A program made the translations under genes and the position numbers. 15,126 nucleotides of DNA from UBA1858 sp964636225 (lineage in GTDB: Bacteria > Pseudomonadota > Gammaproteobacteria > UBA4575), in NCBI GenBank assembly GCA_964636225.1, contig CAZWQM010000031.1, positions 1 through 15,126 of the forward strand, written 5' to 3'. Shown here piece by piece: positions 1 to 8,200 of this stretch. The notes beneath the pieces are model-generated. The model saw nothing but the letters and a program-made list of their open reading frames with translations. It was not told the origin of the DNA and did no database searches. Position 1 is the first letter of the stretch. Each line of letters begins with the position of its first letter.

Positions 1-44
1 ATCGCTAGCAGTGCGCTTGTCAGTACCATTACTCTCGTCTTCAT
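1..44 (-). CDS. Start of a secreted protein, probably the Liv-type ABC substrate-binding protein (cut by window edge)
   Basis: Only the first 14 codons are present, reading MKTRVMVLTSALLA. This is the typical beginning of a signal peptide: two basic residues, then a hydrophobic run. The start is fixed by a strong Shine-Dalgarno site, AAGGAG on the minus strand at 51-56, six bases before the ATG at 42-44. The gene lies 64 bp downstream of livM in the same direction. In ligase-livG-livH-livM operons the next gene is usually the periplasmic substrate-binding protein, often followed by livF. No livF is visible in the window, so it would also lie to the left. The identity is inferred from position and signal peptide; the mature protein cannot be seen. 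Confidence 0.65.
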   Translation of the reverse strand, partial: MKTRVMVLTSALLA

Positions 45-74
45 ATATTACTCCTTTAGGGTACTTTTTTGTGT

Positions 75-97
75 TTCCCAACTACATTGTTAGGGAA
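75..97 (-). repeat. Hairpin in the gap between livM and the substrate-binding protein gene
   Basis: TTCCC-AAC at 75-82 pairs with GTT-(A)-GGGAA at 89-97 around a six-base loop, giving eight base pairs with one bulged A. No T-run follows on the minus strand, so it is not a classical terminator. Between a permease gene and a binding-protein gene, such a hairpin could stabilise or punctuate the mRNA. That role is inference, and a chance hairpin is possible. Confidence 0.35.
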
Positions 98-108
98 TTT
101 ATAATTCT

Positions 109-1215
109 TTATTTGGAGAAAGGCCAGACTCTTAGTTTTAGCTTGGTGCTATTCCACAGTGCTGCAAAACCACCCGGCTCTTTAATCAGCAGAACAATAA
201 TTATTGTTCCTACCACAATCTTCGAGTTATTCTCTACAAACGCGGTATCCAGCGTACCGCCACCAAAGATTGAATCACCCAGTCGTGTTACCAGAATAGG
301 CCAGCCATATACAAATATAGCGCCAAGGAAGGAACCAAGGATAGATCCCAGACCACCAACAATCACCATAAACATCACCAGAAACGATCGTCTAAGGTTA
401 AAAATCATGAAATCAAGGTTACCAATGTAGCAATATGAGTACATTGCACCTGCAACACCACAATAGAAAGTACTAACAAAAAACGCCATTAGTTTGGTTC
501 GGGCTACCGGGATTCCGATAACATTAGCCGCGATATCCATATCCCGTACTGCCATCCAGTTGCGCCCGGTTGAGCTGCGTACCATGTTTTTACAGGCAAT
601 AATTAGCGCAATAGTGACAGTCAGAGTGATCAGATAGCGTCCTCGGTATGAATGCCAGAAAGCATCATTCAAGGGTGTCATTTCCTGGAATGGAAATACT
701 CTATAGTGGAAGGTAGGTAATGCTACAACACCTGATGAAGTGTAATTCAGGAACCATGGGTAAGCATTAAATACCCATTCGGAAAAGAATTGTGCTGCCA
801 GCGTAGACACGATCAGGTAAAAGCCTTTAATTCTAAGACTTGGCAAACCAAACACGATCCCCACTAGACCTGCAATAATACCGGCAAAGAAGAAAGCCAG
901 TGGTATATACATCCAGTCGACACGCAGTATCAGGTTAAACGCCGCAAACGCACCGAAACACATGAATCCTGCTGTACCTAATGATAGCTGTCCGGTATAA
1001 CCTGTCGCAATATTCAGTCCAAGTGTTGCAATTCCAAGTACCATCATTGGTATTAAAATAGCACTCAGCAAATAGTTACTCGCGAACGCGGTTATCAAAC
1101 CAAACATTACCACCACGACAAAGACTGTCACTATAATACGGTCTTCCTTGAGTGGAAGCATGCGGCGGTCATCCGCAAAACTTCTTACTAATCTCCCTGC
1201 CTCACGATAATACAT
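109..1215 (-). CDS. livM: Branched-chain amino acid-type ABC transporter permease, LivM family
   Basis: A 368-residue inner-membrane permease that forms half of the translocation channel with LivH. Visible LivM features are many hydrophobic segments, the motif GYTGQLSLGTAGF at residues 72-84, and the cytoplasmic coupling loop GRNWMAVRDMDIAANVIGI at about 217-235, which contacts the ATPase. GGLGSILG lies at 287-294, and the end of the membrane domain reads IKEPGGF. The N-terminus carries a hydrophilic tail of about 28 residues before the first membrane segment. The ATG lies 2 nt after the livH stop, with a purine-rich GAGAGAG about ten bases upstream inside livH, so translation is probably coupled. 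The family is certain; the substrate is not, because this permease group also serves aromatic and fatty acids, amides and urea. The ligase in the operon argues for a carboxylic acid. Confidence 0.92.
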   Translation of the reverse strand: MYYREAGRLVRSFADDRRMLPLKEDRIIVTVFVVVVMFGLITAFASNYLLSAILIPMMVLGIATLGLNIATGYTGQLSLGTAGFMCFGAFAAFNLILRVDWMYIPLAFFFAGIIAGLVGIVFGLPSLRIKGFYLIVSTLAAQFFSEWVFNAYPWFLNYTSSGVVALPTFHYRVFPFQEMTPLNDAFWHSYRGRYLITLTVTIALIIACKNMVRSSTGRNWMAVRDMDIAANVIGIPVARTKLMAFFVSTFYCGVAGAMYSYCYIGNLDFMIFNLRRSFLVMFMVIVGGLGSILGSFLGAIFVYGWPILVTRLGDSIFGGGTLDTAFVENNSKIVVGTIIIVLLIKEPGGFAALWNSTKLKLRVWPFSK

Positions 1216-1217
1216 GC

Positions 1218-2138
1218 TTAAACTCTCTCAATTTGTTTCTCACCGAAGATACCGGTGGGTCTAATCATTAAAAATATTAGTGCTGTAGTATATGCCCACC
1301 AGTGCTCAATTCCTTGACCACCAAACAACTCAGCCAGATAAATTTCACCCAACTTCTCACTGGCACCGATAATAAGTCCACCGACAATTGCGCCAGGTAT
1401 TGATGTCAAGCCACCAATAAGAATCACGGGTAGACCTTTCAGTACGGCTGCTGTAAGCGTGAACGATACGCTGACACGGTCACCCCAAAGCAGACCTGCA
1501 ATTAAACAGATCACACCCGTTACTGCCCACACAATGGCCCAAATTCTGTTAAGAGGAATACCAACGGCCATCGCAGCCATATGGTCATCCGATACTGCGC
1601 GTAATGACAGACCTGTACGCGTGTACTGGAAGAATAACGTCAGACCCAGAATCATAGATCCCGCAATGACAGCGGCCGCAATATCAAACTGGCTGATAAT
1701 AATATCCAGGCCCAGTACCGGAAATTCTTCAATCAGGAATATCGGGTCATTGGAAATACCTAGTTCAACACCGTGGACTGCTGAATCCCATACGCCTTGC
1801 GCCAAACCTTCCAGAAAATAGTTCAAACCCACTGTTGCCATGAACAGTGATAGCAGTGACTGGTTAGCTAGCGGTCGCATGACCGTTCTTTCAACAATAA
1901 CCCCCAGAACAACCATTAGTACCAGCGTAATAGAAAAGGCGACCCAAAAGTTAACCTGATGCTCGGTCAGACTGACAAAGGTTAAGGCCGCTAATAGCAG
2001 CATGGTACCTTGCGCAAAGTTGAACACACCGGATGACTTGTAGATAAGTACAAATCCGATAGCAACCAGTGAGTACATAACACCGGAAAGCAATCCACCA
2101 ACCAGTACTTCTAAAAAAAACGGAAACCAATCCCACAT
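1218..2138 (-). CDS. livH: Branched-chain amino acid-type ABC transporter permease, LivH family
   Basis: A 306-residue multi-pass inner-membrane protein and partner of LivM. Family features are the N-terminal GVMYSLVAIGFVLIYKSSG (19-37) with FNFAQG (39-44), the coupling loop TGLSLRAVSDDHMAAMAVGI (175-194), GGLTSIPGAIVGG (242-254), and the C-terminal MIRPTGIFGEK (291-301). Its length is normal for the family. The start is supported by GAGGAA on the minus strand at 2147-2152, eight bases before the ATG. It follows livG after a 32 nt gap and is nearly joined to livM. It has no unusual features. The substrate is unknown; see the ligase for the operon-level inference. Confidence 0.93.
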   Translation of the reverse strand: MWDWFPFFLEVLVGGLLSGVMYSLVAIGFVLIYKSSGVFNFAQGTMLLLAALTFVSLTEHQVNFWVAFSITLVLMVVLGVIVERTVMRPLANQSLLSLFMATVGLNYFLEGLAQGVWDSAVHGVELGISNDPIFLIEEFPVLGLDIIISQFDIAAAVIAGSMILGLTLFFQYTRTGLSLRAVSDDHMAAMAVGIPLNRIWAIVWAVTGVICLIAGLLWGDRVSVSFTLTAAVLKGLPVILIGGLTSIPGAIVGGLIIGASEKLGEIYLAELFGGQGIEHWWAYTTALIFLMIRPTGIFGEKQIERV

Positions 2139-2170
2139 ATTTATTGTTCCTCTATTCCTTTAATCAGGCT

Positions 2171-2959
2171 TTAATGACTGACGCCCAGGTAAGCGTCAAT
2201 AACCTCTTGACTATTCATAACTTCTTCAGGAGTTCCGTCACCAATCTTTTTGCCGTAGTCCATAACTACGACATGATCAGAAACATCCATAACCACGCCC
2301 ATGTCGTGTTCAATCAGCACTACGGTTGTTCCGAGGTTTCTGTTAATCTCCTGTATAAAGCAGGACATATCCAGTTTTTCTTCCATGGTCATACCAGCCA
2401 TAGGCTCATCAAGTAACAACATTTTTGGCTCAGCAGCCAGCGCACGTCCCAGTTCCACTCGCTTTTGCAAGCCGTATGGCAAAGATGAAACAGGAGTTTT
2501 TCTTATGGATTGCAGGCCCAGGAATTCAATTATTTTTTCAACTTCTTCGCGATTTTCCAGTTCTTCGCGTCTTGCACGTGGCAAATTGAGTGCCGTTTCC
2601 CAGAAAGTAGCTTTCATAAAGCTATTGCGCCCTGTCATGATGTTATCCAGGGTAGACATACCGGAAAACAGGGCAATGTTCTGGAAAGTTCTTGCAATCC
2701 CCATTGACGCGGCTGTTGAAGGTTTCATTTTATTAAATTTCTTACCGTCAAATGTGATACTGCCTTCTTGTGGAATGTAAACACCATTAATGACGTTAAG
2801 CATAGAGCTTTTCCCTGCACCGTTTGGACCAATCACTGCACATATTTCACCTTCATATACATTAAAGCTGATGTCAGTAATCGCCTTAACACCTTTAAAT
2901 GAAAGGTTGATGTTTTCTAAAACAAGGATAGGCTTTTTTGAGTCTGTACTATTATTCAT
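2171..2959 (-). CDS. livG: ABC transporter ATP-binding protein, LivG family
   Basis: A 262-residue cytoplasmic ATPase that powers the LivHM permease. Walker A is GPNGAGKS (44-51), the Q-loop is TFQN (91-94), Walker B is LLLDEP (181-186), and the H-loop histidine is H218 in IEHDM. The signature segment reads SLPYGLQKRVELGRAL (about 159-174). Its LPYGLQ core departs from the textbook LSGGQ but is usual for LivG/LivF proteins. The length and the C-terminal DGTPEEV segment fit LivG rather than the shorter LivF. The ATG lies 13 nt downstream of the ligase stop without an obvious Shine-Dalgarno site, suggesting coupled translation. A Liv-type importer normally needs a second ATPase, LivF, which would lie beyond the left edge. 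Confidence 0.92.
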   Translation of the reverse strand: MNNSTDSKKPILVLENINLSFKGVKAITDISFNVYEGEICAVIGPNGAGKSSMLNVINGVYIPQEGSITFDGKKFNKMKPSTAASMGIARTFQNIALFSGMSTLDNIMTGRNSFMKATFWETALNLPRARREELENREEVEKIIEFLGLQSIRKTPVSSLPYGLQKRVELGRALAAEPKMLLLDEPMAGMTMEEKLDMSCFIQEINRNLGTTVVLIEHDMGVVMDVSDHVVVMDYGKKIGDGTPEEVMNSQEVIDAYLGVSH

Positions 2960-2972
2960 CGTATTAGTTTTA

Positions 2973-4808
2973 TTACGCGGTTTGAAGTCTAAGCTTGGCT
3001 ACGACTTCACCATTTGAGTCGGTGATATCGTAGGTATCTACGCCTGAATATAAAGCGTCAATCAGAGGACTGTATTTATCTGCGAGAGTTTTACGCTTAA
3101 GTTTACGTGAGCGAGTCATTTCACCCGAGCTCGCGTTAAATTCTTTATGCAGAATCGCATGGCGCATAATTTTAGGACAATTATCTCCACCAATACCCTG
3201 AACACTTGAGTTAACTTCTTTTACTTTTGAAGAAATAAGCTGTGTCACTTCATTCTTGGTTGCCAAATCACGCAGCCCGGTGAACTGCATTTGTCTTCTT
3301 TCTGCCCATGCACCCACCGATTCAGCATTAATCACGATTAGTGCAGCAAGATGATCCCTATTCTCACCAATGAGGACCACGTCCTGAATATAGGGTGAAG
3401 CTTTAAGTGCATTCTCAATTTGCTTGGGCATGAAGTCGACGCCATTAGCAAATTTACCCACCCAGTCGGTACGTTCAATCACATGTATATGGTTGCCGAC
3501 CATCTCACCGATATCGCCAGTTTTAATCCAGCCATCTGTTGTGATGACTGCACTGGTTTGTGCTTCATCCCGATAGTAGCCTTTAAATGCATTGGCACCT
3601 TTAAAGCAGATTTCTTTATTGGAATCGACTTTAACTTCAACACCTGACAGTGGCGCACCCACCATGGTTTCGCTGTGCTCGGCATTCAGATCTTTTGAGT
3701 CCTGTACACTCATGCAACCTGCACTTTCGGCACAACCGTAAGTGGCTTTAAGATTGATGCCCAGTGCAACATAGAAATTAAAGATGCCTTCACTAAGCAC
3801 ATCTCCACCGACATAGGCATGCTTGATACGACTTAATCCATATTGATCTTTAATTGGATTAAAGATCAGCTTGTCACCAAGCCAGCTACGCCCATCTGTG
3901 ATCAGATTAGAGATATGCTTGCGCAGAAAGTCTGATTTAGTGTTTTCGGTTCTGGATATAATCTGCGAATAAACAGTTTTGTAGAAATGCGGAGGTCCAT
4001 AGAAAAGTGTAGGTCCCACTTCACGCATATCGGCAAGGATAGTTTCATTACTTTCAGGACAATTGATTGTGTACCCTTTAATCATCCAAAGCGCGTATAC
4101 GAAAAATAAAGTACTGGCATAAGACAATGGAAGGTAGGCATAAACTTCTTCGCTATCCGTCAGGCCTTCCTTATCAGCAAATGTCTGGCCGATAGTCAGA
4201 AAGTTGGAATGACTTAATACTGCTCCGCGACAGGCACCCGAAGTCCCCGCGGTGTATACGATAAATGCATCAGAGTCTGGCGTTACATTCTTGGAAACAT
4301 CTGACATGAATGATGGATGGTCCTTGGCAAATTGCTCGCCTAAGTCTTCAAAGTCGATGTAACTCTTCAGATGGGTATGATCATATTCCTGCATACCTCG
4401 CACATCGAAATAAACCACCTCAGTCAGCAGTGGCAGTTCTTTAATAATTTCGTAGATTGCATCAACTTGCTGCTGATCCTGAAGTACTGCAAATTTTGCC
4501 TCGCAGTTTTCCAGCAAATACTTCAACTCATCCGTTGTTGAATCCGCATGCATGGGTACTGGCACCGCACCGAGACTTTGTACAGCTAGTATAGAGAAAA
4601 AAAACGGCGGCACGTTACTGCCGATAATGGCAACTTTATCACCCGGCTTTAATCCGGTGGCGGCAAAACCACAAGCCAGTTTTTGTACTTCGTTAGCAAC
4701 TTCCTGCCATGTGTATGAGTTCCAGATACCGTGACGCTTCATGCGAAGCGCAGTTCGATTTCCACTTTGTGTTGCGTGCTGTTGCAAAAGACTAGGAAAT
4801 GTTTCCAT
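2973..4808 (-). CDS. AMP-binding acyl-CoA ligase heading the Liv-type transport operon
   Basis: A 611-residue adenylate-forming ligase, similar to long-chain fatty acid-CoA ligases (COG1022 type). It would convert a carboxylic acid, ATP and CoA to acyl-CoA, AMP and pyrophosphate. Motifs: phosphate-binding loop YTAGTSGACRGA (185-196, with C where P is usual and R for K), YGCAES (357-362), GWIKTGD (426-432), hinge region ERTD (445-448), and MPKQIEN (460-466). The basic C-terminal MTRSRKLKRK (564-573) should hold the catalytic lysine. The WAERR...LHKEF...TRSRKLKR...ALYSG layout matches the ligase subgroup that travels with Liv transporters. METFPSLL is a normal start for that subgroup, although no good Shine-Dalgarno site precedes the ATG. 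It is first in the operon, 13 nt before livG. Substrate (fatty acid, phenylacetate or another aromatic acid) cannot be read from sequence. Confidence 0.88.
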   Translation of the reverse strand: METFPSLLQQHATQSGNRTALRMKRHGIWNSYTWQEVANEVQKLACGFAATGLKPGDKVAIIGSNVPPFFFSILAVQSLGAVPVPMHADSTTDELKYLLENCEAKFAVLQDQQQVDAIYEIIKELPLLTEVVYFDVRGMQEYDHTHLKSYIDFEDLGEQFAKDHPSFMSDVSKNVTPDSDAFIVYTAGTSGACRGAVLSHSNFLTIGQTFADKEGLTDSEEVYAYLPLSYASTLFFVYALWMIKGYTINCPESNETILADMREVGPTLFYGPPHFYKTVYSQIISRTENTKSDFLRKHISNLITDGRSWLGDKLIFNPIKDQYGLSRIKHAYVGGDVLSEGIFNFYVALGINLKATYGCAESAGCMSVQDSKDLNAEHSETMVGAPLSGVEVKVDSNKEICFKGANAFKGYYRDEAQTSAVITTDGWIKTGDIGEMVGNHIHVIERTDWVGKFANGVDFMPKQIENALKASPYIQDVVLIGENRDHLAALIVINAESVGAWAERRQMQFTGLRDLATKNEVTQLISSKVKEVNSSVQGIGGDNCPKIMRHAILHKEFNASSGEMTRSRKLKRKTLADKYSPLIDALYSGVDTYDITDSNGEVVAKLRLQTA

Positions 4809-4863
4809 ATTAATTTTATAACGACTCTCAGTATTAATAACGTTGTATATACGGGTGGCAGAT

Positions 4864-4893
4864 ACAATAAATAATTCTGAACCAGAGCGTCAA
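4864..4893 (-). promoter_or_regulatory. Candidate sigma-70 promoter for the ligase-liv operon
   Basis: On the minus strand TTGACG (4888-4893) matches the -35 consensus at five of six positions. After an 18-base spacer comes TATTGT (4864-4869), four of six for -10. The implied start of transcription, near 4857, leaves a leader of about 50 bases before the ligase ATG. Found by eye only; the surrounding AT-richness makes chance matches easy. Confidence 0.4.
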
Positions 4894-4913
4894 TGTACAC
4901 AAAATGTGAACAT
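4893..4913. promoter_or_regulatory. Inverted repeat, candidate operator next to the ligase promoter
   Basis: ATGTACACA (4893-4901) and TGTGAACAT (4905-4913) form an inverted repeat with eight of nine positions matching and an AAA centre. It abuts the upstream edge of the candidate -35 box and lies about 85 bases from the ligase start. Its size and symmetry suit a dimeric repressor or activator. The TGTGA half resembles CRP-type sites, but spacing and the second half do not fit CRP well, so no regulator is named. Confidence 0.4.
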
Positions 4914-5249
4914 TATTTACCCATATAGAATTAGTATCGTATTACCTTGACCTACTGAATGATAGCTTGTTGACACTATTCGTTATTTTTAATTTGTGCC
5001 AGCTCTTGAGGGATCGTTCCTCCACCCTTTATACGACAAGTTTCTCGTAATATGCATAAGCTACACTAACAGGCGTGGAATTCCAATATTTTTTTCCAAT
5101 TCAAGGCTTACTCCAAGCGTTCTAAATTTGATCTAATGAAGCGCGCCTATATCACTGGAAACTAAATAGACTTTTACTCGTTTAATATTTGGAAATTAGA
5201 AGAAAAATACTAATATCCCATTAATTTACAAAGAGATACATAAAGTATT
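4914..5249. other. AT-rich spacer between the signalling operon and the ligase-liv operon
   Basis: No reading frame, RNA gene or convincing terminator was seen. Small symmetric elements are present: TGGAATTCCA at 5076-5085 followed by a run of seven T on the plus strand (5089-5095), and GAGGGA-TCG-TTCCTC near 5008-5022. Neither is positioned to end the upstream minus-strand signalling gene convincingly. The stretch probably holds the 3' end of the signalling transcript and distal regulatory sequence for the ligase operon. Confidence 0.4.
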
Positions 5250-8200
5250 TCAACTTCCTCGACAATCGGATAAGTGGTGGACGACAGAAATGTATGACTT
5301 GTCATTTTTCAGTACATATTCTTCAAACTCTTCGGCACTCACTGGACGGCCGATATAATACCCCTGAATAAAATCACAATCCTGTGCTCTTAGAAACTCC
5401 TGTTGATGCCGCGTTTCAACACCCTCAGCGACGACTTTTAGCCTCATACTTTTTGCTAATGCGATTATGCTCTGAACAATGGCGCGATCATCCGCATCTG
5501 TTTCCACATCGCGCACAAAGGCAGCATCGATTTTAAGCGAATCAATGGGAAAACGTTTTAGATAGTTTAACGAAGAATATCCGGTACCAAAGTCATCAAT
5601 TGCCAGTTTGACCCGCATTTCCTTAAGAAGTTTGAGTACTTCAATGACACGCTCAGGATGATTCATGATAGTACTTTCAGTGATCTCGAGTTCCAGTAGA
5701 GAAGGATCAATCCTGGTTTCTTCAAGCACCTGTTTGACCTGATTTACAATACACCCGTTTTCCAGCTGGACACCAGAGAGATTAATCGCCACAGAATAGG
5801 TGCCATAGCCTTTCTCGATCCAGTCCTGAATTTGCAGGCAGGCGCCAATCATTACCCATAAACCAATTTCGTTAATGATGCCGGTCTCCTCAGCCAGTGG
5901 AATAAATTCCTGAGGACAAATTAAACCTTTTTGAGGATGATTCCAGCGTACCAGGGCTTCCACGCCGATAATCTGATTTGTTTTCAGATCGGCTTTGGGT
6001 TGGAAATAAACATCAATCTGGTCACGACTCACGGAGCGTCGTAAATCCGCTTCTATCTCCACTTTACGTGTCATAGCCGCTTCCATATCACTTTCGTAAA
6101 AGAAGTAACTGCAACCCACTTCTTTAGCGCGAAACATAGCCGTATCGGCATGTTTCATCAATTCACCGATATCATTCCCATCCATGGGATAGAGCGAGAT
6201 ACCAATACTTGTGGATACAAAAATTTCCTGACCAGAGAATGAAAAAGGTCTTTCGATACTGTCACAAATAGTTTGTGCAATTCTGGCCACAGCGTCGCGC
6301 GACTTGGCGCGATCAATAATGATAGTGAACTCATCTCCTCCCAGACGCGCCACCATGTCACCCGCACGCACACATCGCTGAACCCGGTCGGCCACGGCCT
6401 TTAACAGCAAATCGCCAACACTATGTCCGAGCTTATCATTCACCAGCTTAAACCGATCCAGATCCATGAACAGCATCGCGATCATATCTCCACTGGCATG
6501 CGCTTTGGCTAGCAGTTCATTCAGATAAGTTGAAAGAGTTGTACGATTGGGCAGCCCGGTTAACGGATCGGTATAGGCAAGCTGGCGTACATGACGCTCT
6601 ACGTTAGCCGCATGCAACAAGCGTGAGATACGTTGCCTTAAAACCGCAAAGTGAACTGGCTTGGGCAAATAGTCCGTCGCTCCGACCTCAAAGGCGCGCT
6701 CAACCGATTCTTCATCGTCCAGTGCTGCCACAATTAAAATAGGAATATGTTTCCCGGTTTCCAGCAGACGTATTTTTTCACAAGCATTAAATCCGTCCAT
6801 TTCAGGCATCATGGCATCCAAAAGCACCAGGTCCGGCATGTGTTCCCGACAATAGTCCAATGCTTCCTGCCCGTTCTCTACTTCATTTAATTCGTACCCG
6901 ACAGAATCCAACACATTCATTAATGCAAGTCGCATACTACGGTCATCATCAGCTATCAGCACGCGATCTATTTTCTCACTGGGCCTTACTGGATTATCAG
7001 AAATAATTCTATCCTTTTGCGGATGGATAAGATTATCGAGATAACCAATCACACGATCGACTTCTTCGAACAGGGAAATTAAATGGGTATTCACATCCAG
7101 TAACTGTTCGTCCCTTCCCATGTCTTCGATTTCTTTAGCCACGTTAGCCAGCTCTACTGCACCGAAATTCTTACTGCTGCCTTTAATGCTATGCGCATAA
7201 TGCTGTACCAGCTTCGCATCTTTAGAATTCACTGCTTCTTCCAGAGAATTCAGCAGCCCTGGCAGGTCTTCAATGTAAGCCTCAACCATTTTATCGAAAG
7301 CACCGGCCACACTGTCACGCAACTCATCAATACGTGCTTTATCAATAGACCCTGTGCTGGGCTCAACAACATCTAGCACAGAAATACCATCCACCGTTTG
7401 CTCATTTAGCTCTGCGGGCAAAGTTGGTAACCACTTTTCAATCTTTACGCGCAGCTTATCCAGCTTCAATGGTTTTGAAAGATAATCATTCATTCCTGCC
7501 AGCAAACATTTTTGACGGTCCCCTTCCTGCACATTAGCCGTCATCGCTATAATTGGTATATTCGCATTGGCATGGTTACCGGCACGTATTTTACTTGTTG
7601 CCTCATAGCCATCCATTTCCGGCATATTACAATCCATGAACACCAGATCGAAGCGGCTTCTCTCAAGCTGGTTAATTGCTTCTATACCGTTAGCCACAAC
7701 AATAACGGAACAACCCAATCGTTCAAGCATGCCAATAGCCACCTGCTGATTAGCCGAGTTATCTTCGGCCACTAACACTTGCGCATTCAGCGCTATATCA
7801 TTTAATTCAGCGTTGTTGGCAAATATTGGATTAACAATATTGACACTGCCCTTCATAGCAGTGGAAACCGAATCATATAAACTGGATTGCAAAATGGGCT
7901 TTTGCACTAATCCATCAATCTCATGAAATCTCTCCAGGAAGTATTCTGGATAAGTCTGATTGGTCATTAATACTCTTCTCGTGGAATTGATTTCCGAGCT
8001 TTGGTCAATAGAACGCATCAATTCAATTCCATTACCTCCGGTCATAAATTCATCCACAAGCACAACATCAAAAGATTTGTTGCGGTGGGCGGCATGGCGC
8101 AACTTAAGCAGTGCAGATTCGCCACTTTCAGCACACTCTACATAAGCACCCCATTTTTCGAAAATCTGTTGCACGCTGAACTGAACAATTTCACTGTCAT

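Noticed and set aside
2301..2780. A plus-strand frame of 159 codons opposite livG.
   Set aside because: It lies wholly inside the intact livG gene on the other strand, has no ribosome site or recognisable domain, and is explained as an antisense frame.
2973..4808. Unusual residues (C, then R for K) in the AMP-binding loop as a sign of an inactive ligase.
   Set aside because: Arginine is allowed at that position in the family signature, all other core motifs and the C-terminal lysine region are present, and only the Pro-to-Cys change is off-pattern.
5076..5095. TGGAATTCCA followed by a T-run, resembling a plus-strand terminator.
   Set aside because: The palindrome has no loop and few GC pairs, and no plus-strand gene lies upstream.
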